From Selenomonas sp. WCT3 (GTDB lineage: Bacteria > Bacillota > Negativicutes > Selenomonadales > Selenomonadaceae): a stretch of DNA of 64,000 nucleotides. The stretch covers positions 1 to 64,000 of the forward strand of contig FNCM01000015.1 of the NCBI GenBank assembly GCA_900100835.1. The letters are read 5' to 3'. Positions 15,040-23,976 of this stretch are shown here, piece by piece. The notes below the pieces were generated by a model. The model was not told the origin of the DNA. It saw only the letters and a program-made list of their open reading frames with translations, and ran no database searches. Within the stretch, counting starts at the first letter, position 1; every line of letters starts with the position of its first letter. The translations under genes and the position numbers were made by a program.

Positions 15040-17766
15040 ATGGATTTAAAAGAACGAATTGTTGCGTATATGCGTGAAGATGCCTATAAACCATTGCTGG
15101 CCGAGGATTTGGCTGAGGAAATGAACCTCACTCCGGAGGAACTGGTGCAGTTTGAACAGGCACTGGAGGAACTGGAGCAGGAAGGTGCCATTATCAAGAA
15201 CCGCAGCGATCTCTACGGTGTGCCGAGCCGCATGCATTTGGTGGTGGGGCGTATCTCGATGACGGCCAAGGGCTTTGGTTTCATCATCCCGGATGTACGC
15301 GAATCGGAAGAGGAAACGGACGTATTCGTGCCGGGGCCGGGGATTGGTTCTGCGATGCACGGCGATCGGGTGGTGGCACGGGTCACGCCGTCGGAACAGC
15401 CGGGCCGTTCGCGGGAGGGTGAGATTGTCCGCATCCTCGAGCGGGCCAATGAGAAAATCGTTGGTACCTTTGAGAGCAGCAAGACTTTTGGTTTTGTGAC
15501 GCCGGATAATACGAAGCTCACCCAGGATATTTTTGTGCCGAAGAAGTTTTTCCATGGTGCGAAAACTGGCAGCAAGGTTGTCGTAAAGATTACGAAGTGG
15601 CCGGATGGACGGCGCAGTGCTGAAGGCGATGTAATCGAGGTGTTAGGTAAAGTCGGCGAGCCTGGTGTCGATGTTCTGTCGGTTATGCGCCAGTATGAGC
15701 TGTCGGAGACCTTCCCCGAGGATGTCCAGGCAGCTGCCGATGCGGTGGAGCAGGAGCCGTCGCCAGAGGAATACCGTGGCCGGGCTGACCGTCGTGATCT
15801 TCCCATTGTGACGGTGGATGGCGAGGATTCCAAGGATTTGGACGATGGTGTTTATGCCCGCAAGAATGAGGATGGTTCCTTCTTCCTTGGCGTCTATATT
15901 GCCGATGTCAGCTGGTATGTCCGGGAGAATCAGCCCCTTGATCGTGAGGCTTATGCCCGTGGTACGAGTGTCTATCTAGTTGACCGGGTTATTCCCATGC
16001 TCCCGAAGGAACTTTCCAATGGTATTTGCAGCCTTAATGCAGGCGTCGACCGCCTGTCGATGGCCTGTGAGATGCAGATTTCCCCCGAGGGTGAAATTAC
16101 TAGCTATGAAATTCTGCCGACGGTTATCCACGTATACCGCCGTTTGACTTATAACATCGTCAACAAAGTATTGGTCAACAAGGAAGAACCCTTCCTGTCG
16201 GATAATCACGACATCCATTCGATGCTCACGACGTTGGCGGAACTGCGCAACGTCTTGAAGGCAAAGCGCCATCGCCGTGGTTCCATTGACTTTGACCTGC
16301 CCGAGGTAAAAGTCAAGCTCGATGAAAAGGGCCATCCGGTGGCTTTGATTAAACGCGAAGGTTCCCTGGCTGAGTCGATTATCGAGGAATGCATGCTGGC
16401 AGCTAATGAGACGGTGGCCCGTCACATGGACACGAAAAATCTGCCCTTTATGTACCGCGTGCATGAGCAGCCGACCACGGAAAAAATCGAGCGGCTCAAC
16501 AATCTGCTGGGTGCCTTCGGCTTGTTCGTCCGTCAGGACGAGGCGGGGCAGATTAAACCCATGGATGTACAGAAGGTCCTCGAAAAGGTCGAAGGCCGTC
16601 CTGAGGAGCGCATCATCAGCACGGTAGCCCTGCGTTCCATGCAGCAGGCACGATACTCAGAGCTGAGCCTGGGGCATTTCGGTTTGGCAGCCCGCTATTA
16701 CACGCATTTCACATCGCCGATTCGCCGCTACCCGGATCTCATCGTTCACCGGCTGCTGCGGGAGACTTTTGCTACGGGCACGCTTCCAGCAGCTCGTCAG
16801 GCAAAACTCAAGTCGGTCTTGCCAGAGACGGCAGATCATGCTTCTCAGCGTGAGCGCGTTGCCATCGAGGCCGAACGCGAGACTACCGATATGAAAAAGA
16901 TTGAGTATATGGCGCAGTTCGTCGGGGAAGAATTCTCCGGCGTCATCAGTGGCGTGACGGCCTTTGGCATCTTCGTGGAGCTTGATAATGGTGTCGAGGG
17001 GCTGGTTCATGTTTCTACGATGGTCAACGACTATTACGAATATGTTGAGGAACAGTATGCCATGGTGGGGGAACGCAGCCAGGCGAAATACCGCCTCGGC
17101 GATGAGGTTGAAGTGGTGCTGGTGCGTGCCAGCGTCGAGGAACGCAACCTTGACTTTGTGCTGAAAGACAATGGTGCCTATGACCCAGAGGCCATGAAAA
17201 ATGCCCTCCGGGGTGGCCGCAATGCTGGCAAGGGCAAGGAAAAAGGCAGCAAGAACGGCAAAAAGAACAAAAAAGATAAGAATAACGGCAAAAAAGAGAC
17301 CAAAAACACCGATAAACGCGGTGGCCGCAAGGATAAGAAAAAAGTGGCGGCTGAGGATATCATTGCTGAGGCTATGGTAACGGATTTGGAGGCCGAAAAG
17401 CCCAAGAAAAAATCTCGCGGCTCCCGGGGCAAGAAACGCGGTGCCTCTGGCGAAAAGCTGCCGAAGCAGGAAAATCAGCAGCCGAAGAAAAAGGAGCGCA
17501 AGCGTCCTGAAAAGGCTGCCCGTCCCCAGGAACAGGGCGGTGACCGCAGCCGCAACCGCGACGAGCGGCGTGGCGGCAAAGAGGGGGACTACCATCGCGT
17601 CTATGTGACGGGGCTCAACAGTGCCGTTTGGCCGGACCCGCCGGGGTATCATGAGCGCAAAATGCGGGAAGAAGCCCGTCAGGAGAAAGAGAAGGCGAAA
17701 AAGGCACCGAAACGCCGTCCGCGTCCCCATCGCAAGACCGAAGGCGGTACGGCCAACAGCAAATAA
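15040..17766 (+). CDS. rnr: Ribonuclease R with long basic tail
   Basis: A 3'-to-5' exoribonuclease of the RNB family that degrades structured RNA and works with SmpB/tmRNA in quality control; 908 residues. An N-terminal helix-turn-helix (MDLKERIVAYMREDAYKPLL) is followed by cold-shock OB folds (residues about 70-225) and the RNB catalytic domain with VDGEDSKDLDDGVYA and RGTSVYLVDRVIPMLP. An S1 domain follows (about 625-705), then a Lys/Arg-rich, low-complexity tail of about 185 residues, longer than usual. The tail ends in a distinct motif around VYVTGLNSAVWPDPPGYHER. ATG 15040 is chosen by homology to other RNase R N-termini; an in-frame GTG at 14992 would add 16 basic residues. Confidence 0.93.
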   Translation: MDLKERIVAYMREDAYKPLLAEDLAEEMNLTPEELVQFEQALEELEQEGAIIKNRSDLYGVPSRMHLVVGRISMTAKGFGFIIPDVRESEEETDVFVPGPGIGSAMHGDRVVARVTPSEQPGRSREGEIVRILERANEKIVGTFESSKTFGFVTPDNTKLTQDIFVPKKFFHGAKTGSKVVVKITKWPDGRRSAEGDVIEVLGKVGEPGVDVLSVMRQYELSETFPEDVQAAADAVEQEPSPEEYRGRADRRDLPIVTVDGEDSKDLDDGVYARKNEDGSFFLGVYIADVSWYVRENQPLDREAYARGTSVYLVDRVIPMLPKELSNGICSLNAGVDRLSMACEMQISPEGEITSYEILPTVIHVYRRLTYNIVNKVLVNKEEPFLSDNHDIHSMLTTLAELRNVLKAKRHRRGSIDFDLPEVKVKLDEKGHPVALIKREGSLAESIIEECMLAANETVARHMDTKNLPFMYRVHEQPTTEKIERLNNLLGAFGLFVRQDEAGQIKPMDVQKVLEKVEGRPEERIISTVALRSMQQARYSELSLGHFGLAARYYTHFTSPIRRYPDLIVHRLLRETFATGTLPAARQAKLKSVLPETADHASQRERVAIEAERETTDMKKIEYMAQFVGEEFSGVISGVTAFGIFVELDNGVEGLVHVSTMVNDYYEYVEEQYAMVGERSQAKYRLGDEVEVVLVRASVEERNLDFVLKDNGAYDPEAMKNALRGGRNAGKGKEKGSKNGKKNKKDKNNGKKETKNTDKRGGRKDKKKVAAEDIIAEAMVTDLEAEKPKKKSRGSRGKKRGASGEKLPKQENQQPKKKERKRPEKAARPQEQGGDRSRNRDERRGGKEGDYHRVYVTGLNSAVWPDPPGYHERKMREEARQEKEKAKKAPKRRPRPHRKTEGGTANSK

Positions 17767-17800
17767 TCAGTATTCCCATAGGGAAGTAAGGTGATAATCA

Positions 17801-18274
17801 TTGGGTAAGCAGAACATCCCTATCAAGATTGCCTGTGAGAACCGCAAGGCCCGTCATGACTATTTCATTCATGAGACTTTTGAGACGGGGCTGGCACTGC
17901 AAGGGACTGAGGTCAAGTCCCTGCGGGCTGGCAAGGCAAATCTCAAGGACAGTTATGCCGTTATCAAGAATAACGAGATATTCGTTGAACATATGCATAT
18001 CAGCCCGTATGAGCAGGGAAATATCTTCAATCATGACCCGCTTCGCACCAGAAAACTGTTGATGCACAAGGCGGAAATCATCAAACTCTTCAGCAAGACC
18101 CGGGAAAAGGGTTATACGCTGGTGCCGCTTAAAGTGTATTTCAAGCACGGCAAGGCTAAATTGGAATTGGCCCTGGCAAGCGGCAAACACAATTACGATA
18201 AGCGTCAGGACCTGCAGGCTAAGGCGGCAAAACGCGATGTAGAACGTGCACTGAAAGAACGTCAGCGGTTTTGA
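17801..18274 (+). CDS. smpB: SsrA-binding protein SmpB
   Basis: A 157-residue partner of tmRNA in rescue of stalled ribosomes. It has [34 protein letters not shown], the [11 protein letters not shown] motif and the basic C-terminal tail [20 protein letters not shown]. Start is TTG 17801 with AAGGTGAT upstream; no ATG fits the family's N-terminus. It follows rnr by 34 bases, as in many Firmicutes. The tmRNA gene is not in the window. Confidence 0.95.
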   Translation: MGKQNIPIKIACENRKARHDYFIHETFETGLALQGTEVKSLRAGKANLKDSYAVIKNNEIFVEHMHISPYEQGNIFNHDPLRTRKLLMHKAEIIKLFSKTREKGYTLVPLKVYFKHGKAKLELALASGKHNYDKRQDLQAKAAKRDVERALKERQRF

Positions 18275-18279
18275 CGAGA

Positions 18280-18309
18280 AGACGAGGAGCATGGCTCCTC
18301 GTCTTTTTA
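18280..18309 (+). terminator. Terminator after smpB
   Basis: GACGAGGAGC (18281-18290) pairs with GCTCCTCGTC (18294-18303), then TTTTT. Confidence 0.9.
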
Positions 18310-18383
18310 TTTCTGTAATGTTGTAAAGGGATAAGGGAAAATGCTATAATGGGAAGGTATTCTTTTTATTTGGAGATGAATGT

Positions 18384-19736
18384 ATGAGTGAACCGACGAA
18401 AATGAAACGTGGCCTCAAAAATCGTCACCTGCAGATGATAGCGCTGGGCGGCGCTATTGGCACGGGGCTTTTTTATGGGTCGACGTCGACGATTGCCCTG
18501 GCGGGGCCTGCGGTTATGCTGGCTTATTTGCTGGGGGGTATCGTTATCTTTTTTATCATGCGCATGTTGGGAGAGATGGCCGTTGATGAACCGGTCTCGG
18601 GCTCCTTTAGCCATTATGCCACGAAATATTGGGGCAAGTTCCCAGGGTTTTTGTCCGGTTGGAATTACTGGTTCAACTACGTGCTGGTTTCCATGGCGGA
18701 ACTTACGGCTGTGGGCATCTATATGCAGTTCTGGTATCCGGATTTGCCGCAGTGGATTGCGGCGTTTATCTGCCTGGTGGTCATCACGGCGGTAAACCTC
18801 ATAAACGTCAAACTCTATGGCGAGTTTGAGTTTTGGATGGCGCTTATCAAGATTGCCGCGATTGTGCTGATGATTGTGCTGGGACTTTATCTTTTGTTCA
18901 GTGGTCCGCTCAGTTTTCCGGATAATTTCCGCAACATCTGGGCAAACGGTGGCTTCCTGCCCAATGGCTGGTGGGGCCTTGCAATGGCTACGGCAGTAGT
19001 CATGTTCTCCTTTGGTGGCATCGAGCTTATCGGCATTACGGCCGGTGAAGCAGAAAATCCCGATAAGACGATTCCACGGGCTATCAATCAGGTTATTTGG
19101 CGCATCTTGCTCTTTTATGTTGGCACGATGGCGGTTCTTATGGCCCTCTGGCCCTGGAACCAAGTCGGTGTTGATGCCAGCCCCTTTGTGCAGATTTTCT
19201 CCAATGTGGGGGTGGTAGCGGCAGCGCATATCTTAAACTTTGTCGTTTTGACGGCTGCCGTATCGGTCTACAATTCGGCCATATACAGCAACAGCCGCAT
19301 GCTTTACGGTTTAGCCTCTAAAGATGAAGCCCCGGAGTTTTTGGGACAGCTTTCCGGGCGCGGGGTGCCGGTAAAGGGAATCTTCGTCTCTTCGGGAATC
19401 ACCCTTATCTGTGTGGCCCTTAATTACTTCTTCCCGGGAAAGATTTTCATGTATCTGATGTCCATTGCGACCATTGCGGCGACCATCAGCTGGATGACCA
19501 TTACCATTACCCATCTCAAGTTCCGGAAATATTGCCAGAAACAGGGGAAGAAGACGAAGTTCCAATCCCCGCTGTATCCGTTCATCAACTATGTTTGCAT
19601 CTTGTTCCTCGTAGGGGTCTGGTACTTTATGCTGCAGATTCCTGATATGGAATTGGCGGTATATCTGTTGCCTGTCTGGCTGCTGGTTTTGTGGCTGGGC
19701 TATTGTTATCGCGAACGAAATCACCAAAAGGGATAA
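18384..19736 (+). CDS. Amino-acid permease, APC superfamily
   Basis: A 450-residue, 12-span amino acid:proton symporter of the AAT family. The N-terminus LKNRHLQMIALGGAIGTGLF is the family's signature in helix 1, and FSFGGIELIGITAGEAENPD in helix 6 is likewise conserved. The family contains transporters for Pro, Lys, His, aromatic amino acids and S-methylmethionine; substrate cannot be read from sequence alone. It is a single-gene unit between two terminators. Confidence 0.88.
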   Translation: MSEPTKMKRGLKNRHLQMIALGGAIGTGLFYGSTSTIALAGPAVMLAYLLGGIVIFFIMRMLGEMAVDEPVSGSFSHYATKYWGKFPGFLSGWNYWFNYVLVSMAELTAVGIYMQFWYPDLPQWIAAFICLVVITAVNLINVKLYGEFEFWMALIKIAAIVLMIVLGLYLLFSGPLSFPDNFRNIWANGGFLPNGWWGLAMATAVVMFSFGGIELIGITAGEAENPDKTIPRAINQVIWRILLFYVGTMAVLMALWPWNQVGVDASPFVQIFSNVGVVAAAHILNFVVLTAAVSVYNSAIYSNSRMLYGLASKDEAPEFLGQLSGRGVPVKGIFVSSGITLICVALNYFFPGKIFMYLMSIATIAATISWMTITITHLKFRKYCQKQGKKTKFQSPLYPFINYVCILFLVGVWYFMLQIPDMELAVYLLPVWLLVLWLGYCYRERNHQKG

Positions 19737-19766
19737 AAAATGCCAGCTTGCAGCTGGCATTTTTGA
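19735..19766. terminator. Bidirectional terminator between permease gene and cheB
   Basis: AATGCCAGCT and AGCTGGCATT form a perfect stem flanked by an A run and a T run between convergent genes. Confidence 0.8.
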
Positions 19767-19779
19767 TTGATCGATTTAA

Positions 19780-20988
19780 TTAGCGGGCGGTTTGGGTGAT
19801 GGCCCGTGGCATATCGCGCAATGATACCTGATGTTCAACGGCACCGGAGTCAAAGGCGGCTTTTGGCATGCCGTAGACGATACAGCTTTGCTGGTCCTGC
19901 CCCAAGGTGGGCGATCCCTTTTGCCGCATGTGCAGCAGTCCCTCCGCCCCATCTTTTCCCATGCCGGTGAGAATCACGCCGAGGGCTCCGGCACCTATTT
20001 CCTGGGCGACAGAGTCAAACAGGACATCTACCGATGGGCAGCAGCTATGGACTGGTTCCCCGGGAGAGCAGTCCAGCATAATCTGTCCGCCACAGCGATG
20101 GACGGTCATGTGCTTGTTGCCTGGGGCGATATAGACGTGGCCCGGGCGGACGATGTCACCGGTAGCTCCCTCCTTGACCGTGAGGACGCATTCATCATTG
20201 AGGCGCTGCGCCAAAAGCCGCGAGAACATCGGCGGAATGTGCTGGACGATGACAATGCCGGGGAGCGGCGGACGAAGGTGTGTCAAAATGGAAGACAGGG
20301 CTTCGGTTCCACCGGTGGAAGAGCCGATGGCTATCAGTTGAATTGCTTGTTTGTTGGCCGCGGGGATAAATATCGGTTTTGGTTCCTCGGGCGTTGGGGC
20401 GGATGGTGGTATGGTCTTTATGGGGGGAGTTGGCTGCGTTATTGGCGCAGCAGCTGCCGGCTCCGATTGCACCGCTGGTGCAGCCGGCGTCGGTGGTGCC
20501 AGCGGGAGCCAGCCCTTTTTGGGCATAGCTGCCGTCCATAGCTCTTTGGTGACCATTGCTCCTGGCCCTACATTGGTGGACGGTGCGCTGGTGGAAGCTG
20601 CGGCAGCATCGGCGGTTAGCCGGACAAGTTCCTCATAAAATCCCTCTAGGGATTGTTCCGGTCCCGGTTTTTTCAGATAAGCAAAGGCACCAAAACTCAG
20701 TGCTGTTTTTTTGCTGGTATCCATCAGCCCATAGGTAATGATGGGAATATGAGGATATTGGCTGGCGAAGCTTGGCAGTAGTTGGTTGCCATCCATGGTG
20801 ATGACGGACATGGCAAAATTCATGATGATGACCATGGGCCGGAAAAGTTGAATTTTTGCCTTGACGTCAACCGGGTCGGCGTTTTTTTCCACCAGACTGC
20901 CAGCAGGCAGCCGCTTGAGCAGTTCCTGGGCACAGGTGTCCTGGAAATATATGGAGTTTTCGATAAGCAATATACGAAGCCCCTGCAT
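19780..20988 (-). CDS. cheB: CheB-type chemoreceptor methylesterase with degenerate receiver
   Basis: A 402-residue protein. The C-terminal methylesterase domain has the catalytic Ser in GSSTGG (residues 222-227), His in VQHIPPMFS and Asp in LTGMGKDGA. It should remove methyl groups from glutamates of methyl-accepting chemotaxis proteins or act as deamidase. The N-terminal receiver fold is altered: the phosphoacceptor position reads IIMNFAM (Asn57 instead of Asp) and the acidic pair reads LIENS. The switch Lys (AYLKKPG) remains. A Pro/Ala-rich linker of about 80 residues joins the domains. No other chemotaxis gene adjoins it. Control by ordinary phosphorylation is therefore doubtful. Confidence 0.85.
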   Translation of the reverse strand: MQGLRILLIENSIYFQDTCAQELLKRLPAGSLVEKNADPVDVKAKIQLFRPMVIIMNFAMSVITMDGNQLLPSFASQYPHIPIITYGLMDTSKKTALSFGAFAYLKKPGPEQSLEGFYEELVRLTADAAAASTSAPSTNVGPGAMVTKELWTAAMPKKGWLPLAPPTPAAPAVQSEPAAAAPITQPTPPIKTIPPSAPTPEEPKPIFIPAANKQAIQLIAIGSSTGGTEALSSILTHLRPPLPGIVIVQHIPPMFSRLLAQRLNDECVLTVKEGATGDIVRPGHVYIAPGNKHMTVHRCGGQIMLDCSPGEPVHSCCPSVDVLFDSVAQEIGAGALGVILTGMGKDGAEGLLHMRQKGSPTLGQDQQSCIVYGMPKAAFDSGAVEHQVSLRDMPRAITQTAR

Positions 20989-21081
20989 ATCGTACCTCTC
21001 AGTGCTATTCTTGGTTGTTTATTCGAATTCATTGTAGCATAAGAATGTTATCACTGAAAAGAAGGAATATGAAGACCGATG

Positions 21082-21109
21082 TTGAATTATGTATTGTGGA
21101 TGATAAAAT
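21082..21109 (+). promoter_or_regulatory. Promoter of secreted-protein gene
   Basis: TTGAAT (21082-21087), a 16-bp spacer and TAAAAT (21104-21109) lie 48 bp before the start codon. Confidence 0.5.
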
Positions 21110-21157
21110 AGATTCCAGAAATATTCAACAGGGAATCATGATAGGAGTGTTAGCATT

Positions 21158-21730
21158 ATGAATCGGATCAGTAAATTATTGGCGGCAGCCGGCATTGCTG
21201 CTACGATGGTGTTTTCTCAGGGACAGGCAGATGCAATGGTAGTAACCGGCATCAGCCAGAGCATGACCATTGCGGATAAAACCGTAACGGCGACGGATCA
21301 GGATGGACAGAAGATAAAATTCGTTTCGGATGGCCGTGTTATGCGTCTGATGAGTGCTGATGGCGAGAAAGACTATCTGTCCTTCAATAGTTTTGATGGC
21401 CGGTACACGGGAGTGGATTTCAATGTCCGTGCAATCGAGACGACTGATCCGGGGATGCGCCTGTTTGAAATCACGGCGACTCATGGCGTTAATGATAAGA
21501 ACTGCGGTTACTGGCTCGTGGGCAAGCATAACGGGCTTTGGACTACGTATATTTCTTGGAACAGCCTGGCCAATATCGGTTTCCGCGTAGATCGTTGGCA
21601 CAAGCTTTCCTCCCGCATCGTTGATCAGCAGCTGGTAATCACCAGCACCAACAGCTATGGCCGTACGGATTTCCAGACCCAGGCCTTCTGGGATGACAGC
21701 TGTGATTGGTTTGGCGTTCGCCGTCTCTAA
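21158..21730 (+). CDS. Secreted protein of unknown function
   Basis: A 190-residue protein with a clear signal peptide (RISKLLAAAGIAATMVFS, cleavage likely after QADA). I do not recognise a family. The mature part is rich in short beta-like stretches and aromatic residues, such as CGYWLVGKHNGLWTTYISWN, and contains two Cys. This suggests a small periplasmic or outer-surface beta protein. It stands alone with its own promoter. Confidence 0.6.
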   Translation: MNRISKLLAAAGIAATMVFSQGQADAMVVTGISQSMTIADKTVTATDQDGQKIKFVSDGRVMRLMSADGEKDYLSFNSFDGRYTGVDFNVRAIETTDPGMRLFEITATHGVNDKNCGYWLVGKHNGLWTTYISWNSLANIGFRVDRWHKLSSRIVDQQLVITSTNSYGRTDFQTQAFWDDSCDWFGVRRL

Positions 21731-21749
21731 GAAAAATATGATTTAAGTA

Positions 21750-21778
21750 TTGACAGGATGATTCGCATCCCTTATAAT
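21750..21778 (+). promoter_or_regulatory. Consensus sigma-70 promoter of tRNA-Thr
   Basis: Perfect TTGACA (21750-21755), 17-bp spacer and perfect TATAAT (21773-21778), 33 bases before the tRNA. Confidence 0.85.
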
Positions 21779-21811
21779 AAGTTCTGTCAGTTATGGAGTA
21801 CCTGACAAATT

Positions 21812-21887
21812 GCTGATTTAGCTCAGTTGGTAGAGCAGCTCATTCGTAATGAGCAGGTCGTAGGTTCAAGTCCTATAATCAGCTCCA
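21812..21887 (+). tRNA. tRNA-Thr (anticodon CGT)
   Basis: A 76-nt cloverleaf: acceptor GCTGATT/AATCAGC, D-loop with AGCTCAGTTGGTAGAGC, anticodon stem GCTCA/TGAGC around loop TTCGTAA (anticodon CGT, reading ACG), T-arm with GGTTCAAGTCC, and encoded CCA end. No tRNA neighbours. Confidence 0.95.
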
Positions 21888-22077
21888 TAGAAAGCCTAAG
21901 CTACCGAGAAATCGGAGGCCTTTTTTGTATGTCAGGCTTTGGTGGGGCAGGATTTCGGTGCGGAACGGAGAAAATCTAATAGAAATATAAAATGAGATTA
22001 ATGACTTTGTCAACTAATTTTCGTAAGATAAAGAGGAAGATAGGTTTATTGTAAGGTGCACGGAGAAGGTGTTTGCA

Positions 22078-23061
22078 ATGGGAAAGTATATAATGGGATT
22101 TTTCATGTTCTGCCTGCTCCTGATGGGAGCTGTTGCCGGGGAGGCAGCGCCCCAAATCATCACGGCAAACGGTGTTTATATCATGGGAGAAAATGATTCG
22201 CCGAAGATTGCCAAAGATGCTGCCAGGCAGGAAGCAATGCGGACAGCGGTGGAGAAGGCCGGCGTCTATGTGGAAAGTTATTCGAAGACCCAGAATATGC
22301 AGCTGACGGAAGACGATGTGAAAGTCATTTCCGGCGCGGTGCTCAAGGTGACCGATGAAAAGGCCAGGCCGGAGCTTGATGGTGATGTATGGCGGTATAC
22401 TGTGACGATTACCGCGGAGATTGATACGGAACATCTCGATTTGAAAGCCATGATGGAAAAGCGCAGTGAACTGGAAAAATTGCAAAAGGAACGGGATGAG
22501 CTCAAACGGCAAAATGAAGAATTGCTGGAAAAATACCGGCGGGCCAGTGGCAAGGAAAAGGATACGCTAGGAACAAAGCTGGAAAATCAGTATGGGCTCG
22601 GGGCGATTTTTGACCGCTGTGTTGCCATGATTCAGCGCGGGGAGCAGCATCGGGCAATTGACACCTTAGGGGGTGTGATTCGCGATGCGTCGGTAACGGA
22701 TAGCCCCTTGGCTTACGCCTATTATCTGCGCGGTCGGGCCTATTATGAGTTAAATTACGATTCCCGGGCCTTGGAGGATTTTGGCTTGGCACAGAGCACG
22801 CCCCATGATGATAGTATTTATCCGGTATGGAGGGCGCATTACTATCGCGGGCTCATTTATTACGACCGTCGGCAGTGGAAGGATGCCTATGCAGAAATAA
22901 AAACTGCCTGGGATGCGTCGGATAAGACCGATGGGGAGATGGAGGCGGCCCTTGCCCGAGCGAAGGAAAAGGCTTATCCATCCCGGCGGCAAAGTTCGCT
23001 GGAACAGATTCTTCGGGATGTGTTAATTGGGGCCATCAGGGGAGATTATGAAAGACCATGA
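22078..23061 (+). CDS. Secreted LPP20-like/TPR-type protein
   Basis: A 327-residue exported protein. Signal peptide at residues 1-26 (ending in GEAAP). A domain at about 28-125 (AKDAARQEAMRTAVEKAGVY, VISGAVLKVTDE) resembles LPP20/FlgT-type beta-alpha domains. A coiled coil (EKLQKERDELKRQNEELLEK) follows at 130-155, then tetratricopeptide-like helices with AYAYYLRGRAYYELNYDSRA and AHYYRGLIYYDRRQWKDAYA. ATG 22078 is preferred over GTG 22069 by spacing from GGAGAAGGTG. Its end overlaps the next gene by four bases (ATGA), so it is the first gene of an operon with a MoxR ATPase and a VWA protein. Confidence 0.65.
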   Translation: MGKYIMGFFMFCLLLMGAVAGEAAPQIITANGVYIMGENDSPKIAKDAARQEAMRTAVEKAGVYVESYSKTQNMQLTEDDVKVISGAVLKVTDEKARPELDGDVWRYTVTITAEIDTEHLDLKAMMEKRSELEKLQKERDELKRQNEELLEKYRRASGKEKDTLGTKLENQYGLGAIFDRCVAMIQRGEQHRAIDTLGGVIRDASVTDSPLAYAYYLRGRAYYELNYDSRALEDFGLAQSTPHDDSIYPVWRAHYYRGLIYYDRRQWKDAYAEIKTAWDASDKTDGEMEAALARAKEKAYPSRRQSSLEQILRDVLIGAIRGDYERP

Positions 23062-23963
23062 GAGAATTTTGGCAAGAACAGGGATTGCGTGAATCGCTGC
23101 TGGCGGAGGTAGACCGCTATCGGCAGCAGTATCCGTGGCAGGGAAAGCGGCTGGTGGCAAAACCGCGATACCGCTATTACGGGCGGGAGGTTTTGGAACA
23201 GGCGGTTACGGCTATCGTGGCCGGCGAAAACCTGCTGCTGGTGGGGCCGAAAGCAACGGGGAAAAACGTGCTGGCTGAGAATCTGGCGGCAGCTTTTGGC
23301 CGCCCCGATTGGAATATTTCTTTCCATATTAATATGGATTCAGCCTATCTCTTGGGAACGGATACCTTCCGCAATGGGGCCGTGGAGTTTCGCCCGGGAC
23401 CTGTTTACGAATGTGCCGAAGCCGGTGGCTTTGGGGTGTTGGATGAAATCAATATGGCCCGGAATGAAGCGCTGGCAGTGCTTCACTCGCTGCTGGATTT
23501 TCGCCGGATTCTGGATGTTCCAGGCTATGGGCGTTTGCAGCTCCACCCGGCGACACGGTTTATCGCCACGATGAATTATGGCTATGCGGGGACGCGGGAG
23601 CTCAACGAGGCGTTGACTTCACGCTTTGTCGTGCTTCAGCTTCCGCCGATTGGCGCTGATGATTTGGAGCGGTTGATGGGGGCGGAATTTCCACGACTAA
23701 CGGCCAAAGGCAGGCGGCTCTTGGTGGAGCTCTTTGCGGATTTGCAACAGAAGTGCGAGAATGGGGAAATCAGCAGCAAGTCGGTGGATATCCGCGGGCT
23801 CCTCGATGCAATTCGGCTGATGGAGTTTGGTTTAGGGGTGTATCCAGCCTTGTCAATGGGAATCATCCATAAGTGTTTTGATGAAAGCGAACGCGAACTG
23901 GTGCGGGATACCGTGGCGCTGCGGATTCCGGAAAAAATGGAGCCGGCAGCGTTATTCGCTTGA
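23058..23963 (+). CDS. MoxR-family AAA+ ATPase
   Basis: A 301-residue AAA+ ATPase with Walker A GPKATGKN (about residues 58-65), Walker B FGVLDEINMA and the sensor region FIATMNYGYAGTRELNEAL, TSRF. MoxR proteins act as chaperone-like ATPases with a VWA-domain partner to activate or insert cofactors into a client. The partner gene follows directly (13 bases). The client is not evident; the co-transcribed secreted TPR-like protein is the obvious candidate component of the pathway. Confidence 0.85.
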   Translation: MREFWQEQGLRESLLAEVDRYRQQYPWQGKRLVAKPRYRYYGREVLEQAVTAIVAGENLLLVGPKATGKNVLAENLAAAFGRPDWNISFHINMDSAYLLGTDTFRNGAVEFRPGPVYECAEAGGFGVLDEINMARNEALAVLHSLLDFRRILDVPGYGRLQLHPATRFIATMNYGYAGTRELNEALTSRFVVLQLPPIGADDLERLMGAEFPRLTAKGRRLLVELFADLQQKCENGEISSKSVDIRGLLDAIRLMEFGLGVYPALSMGIIHKCFDESERELVRDTVALRIPEKMEPAALFA

Positions 23964-23976
23964 TGGGAGCGATAAG

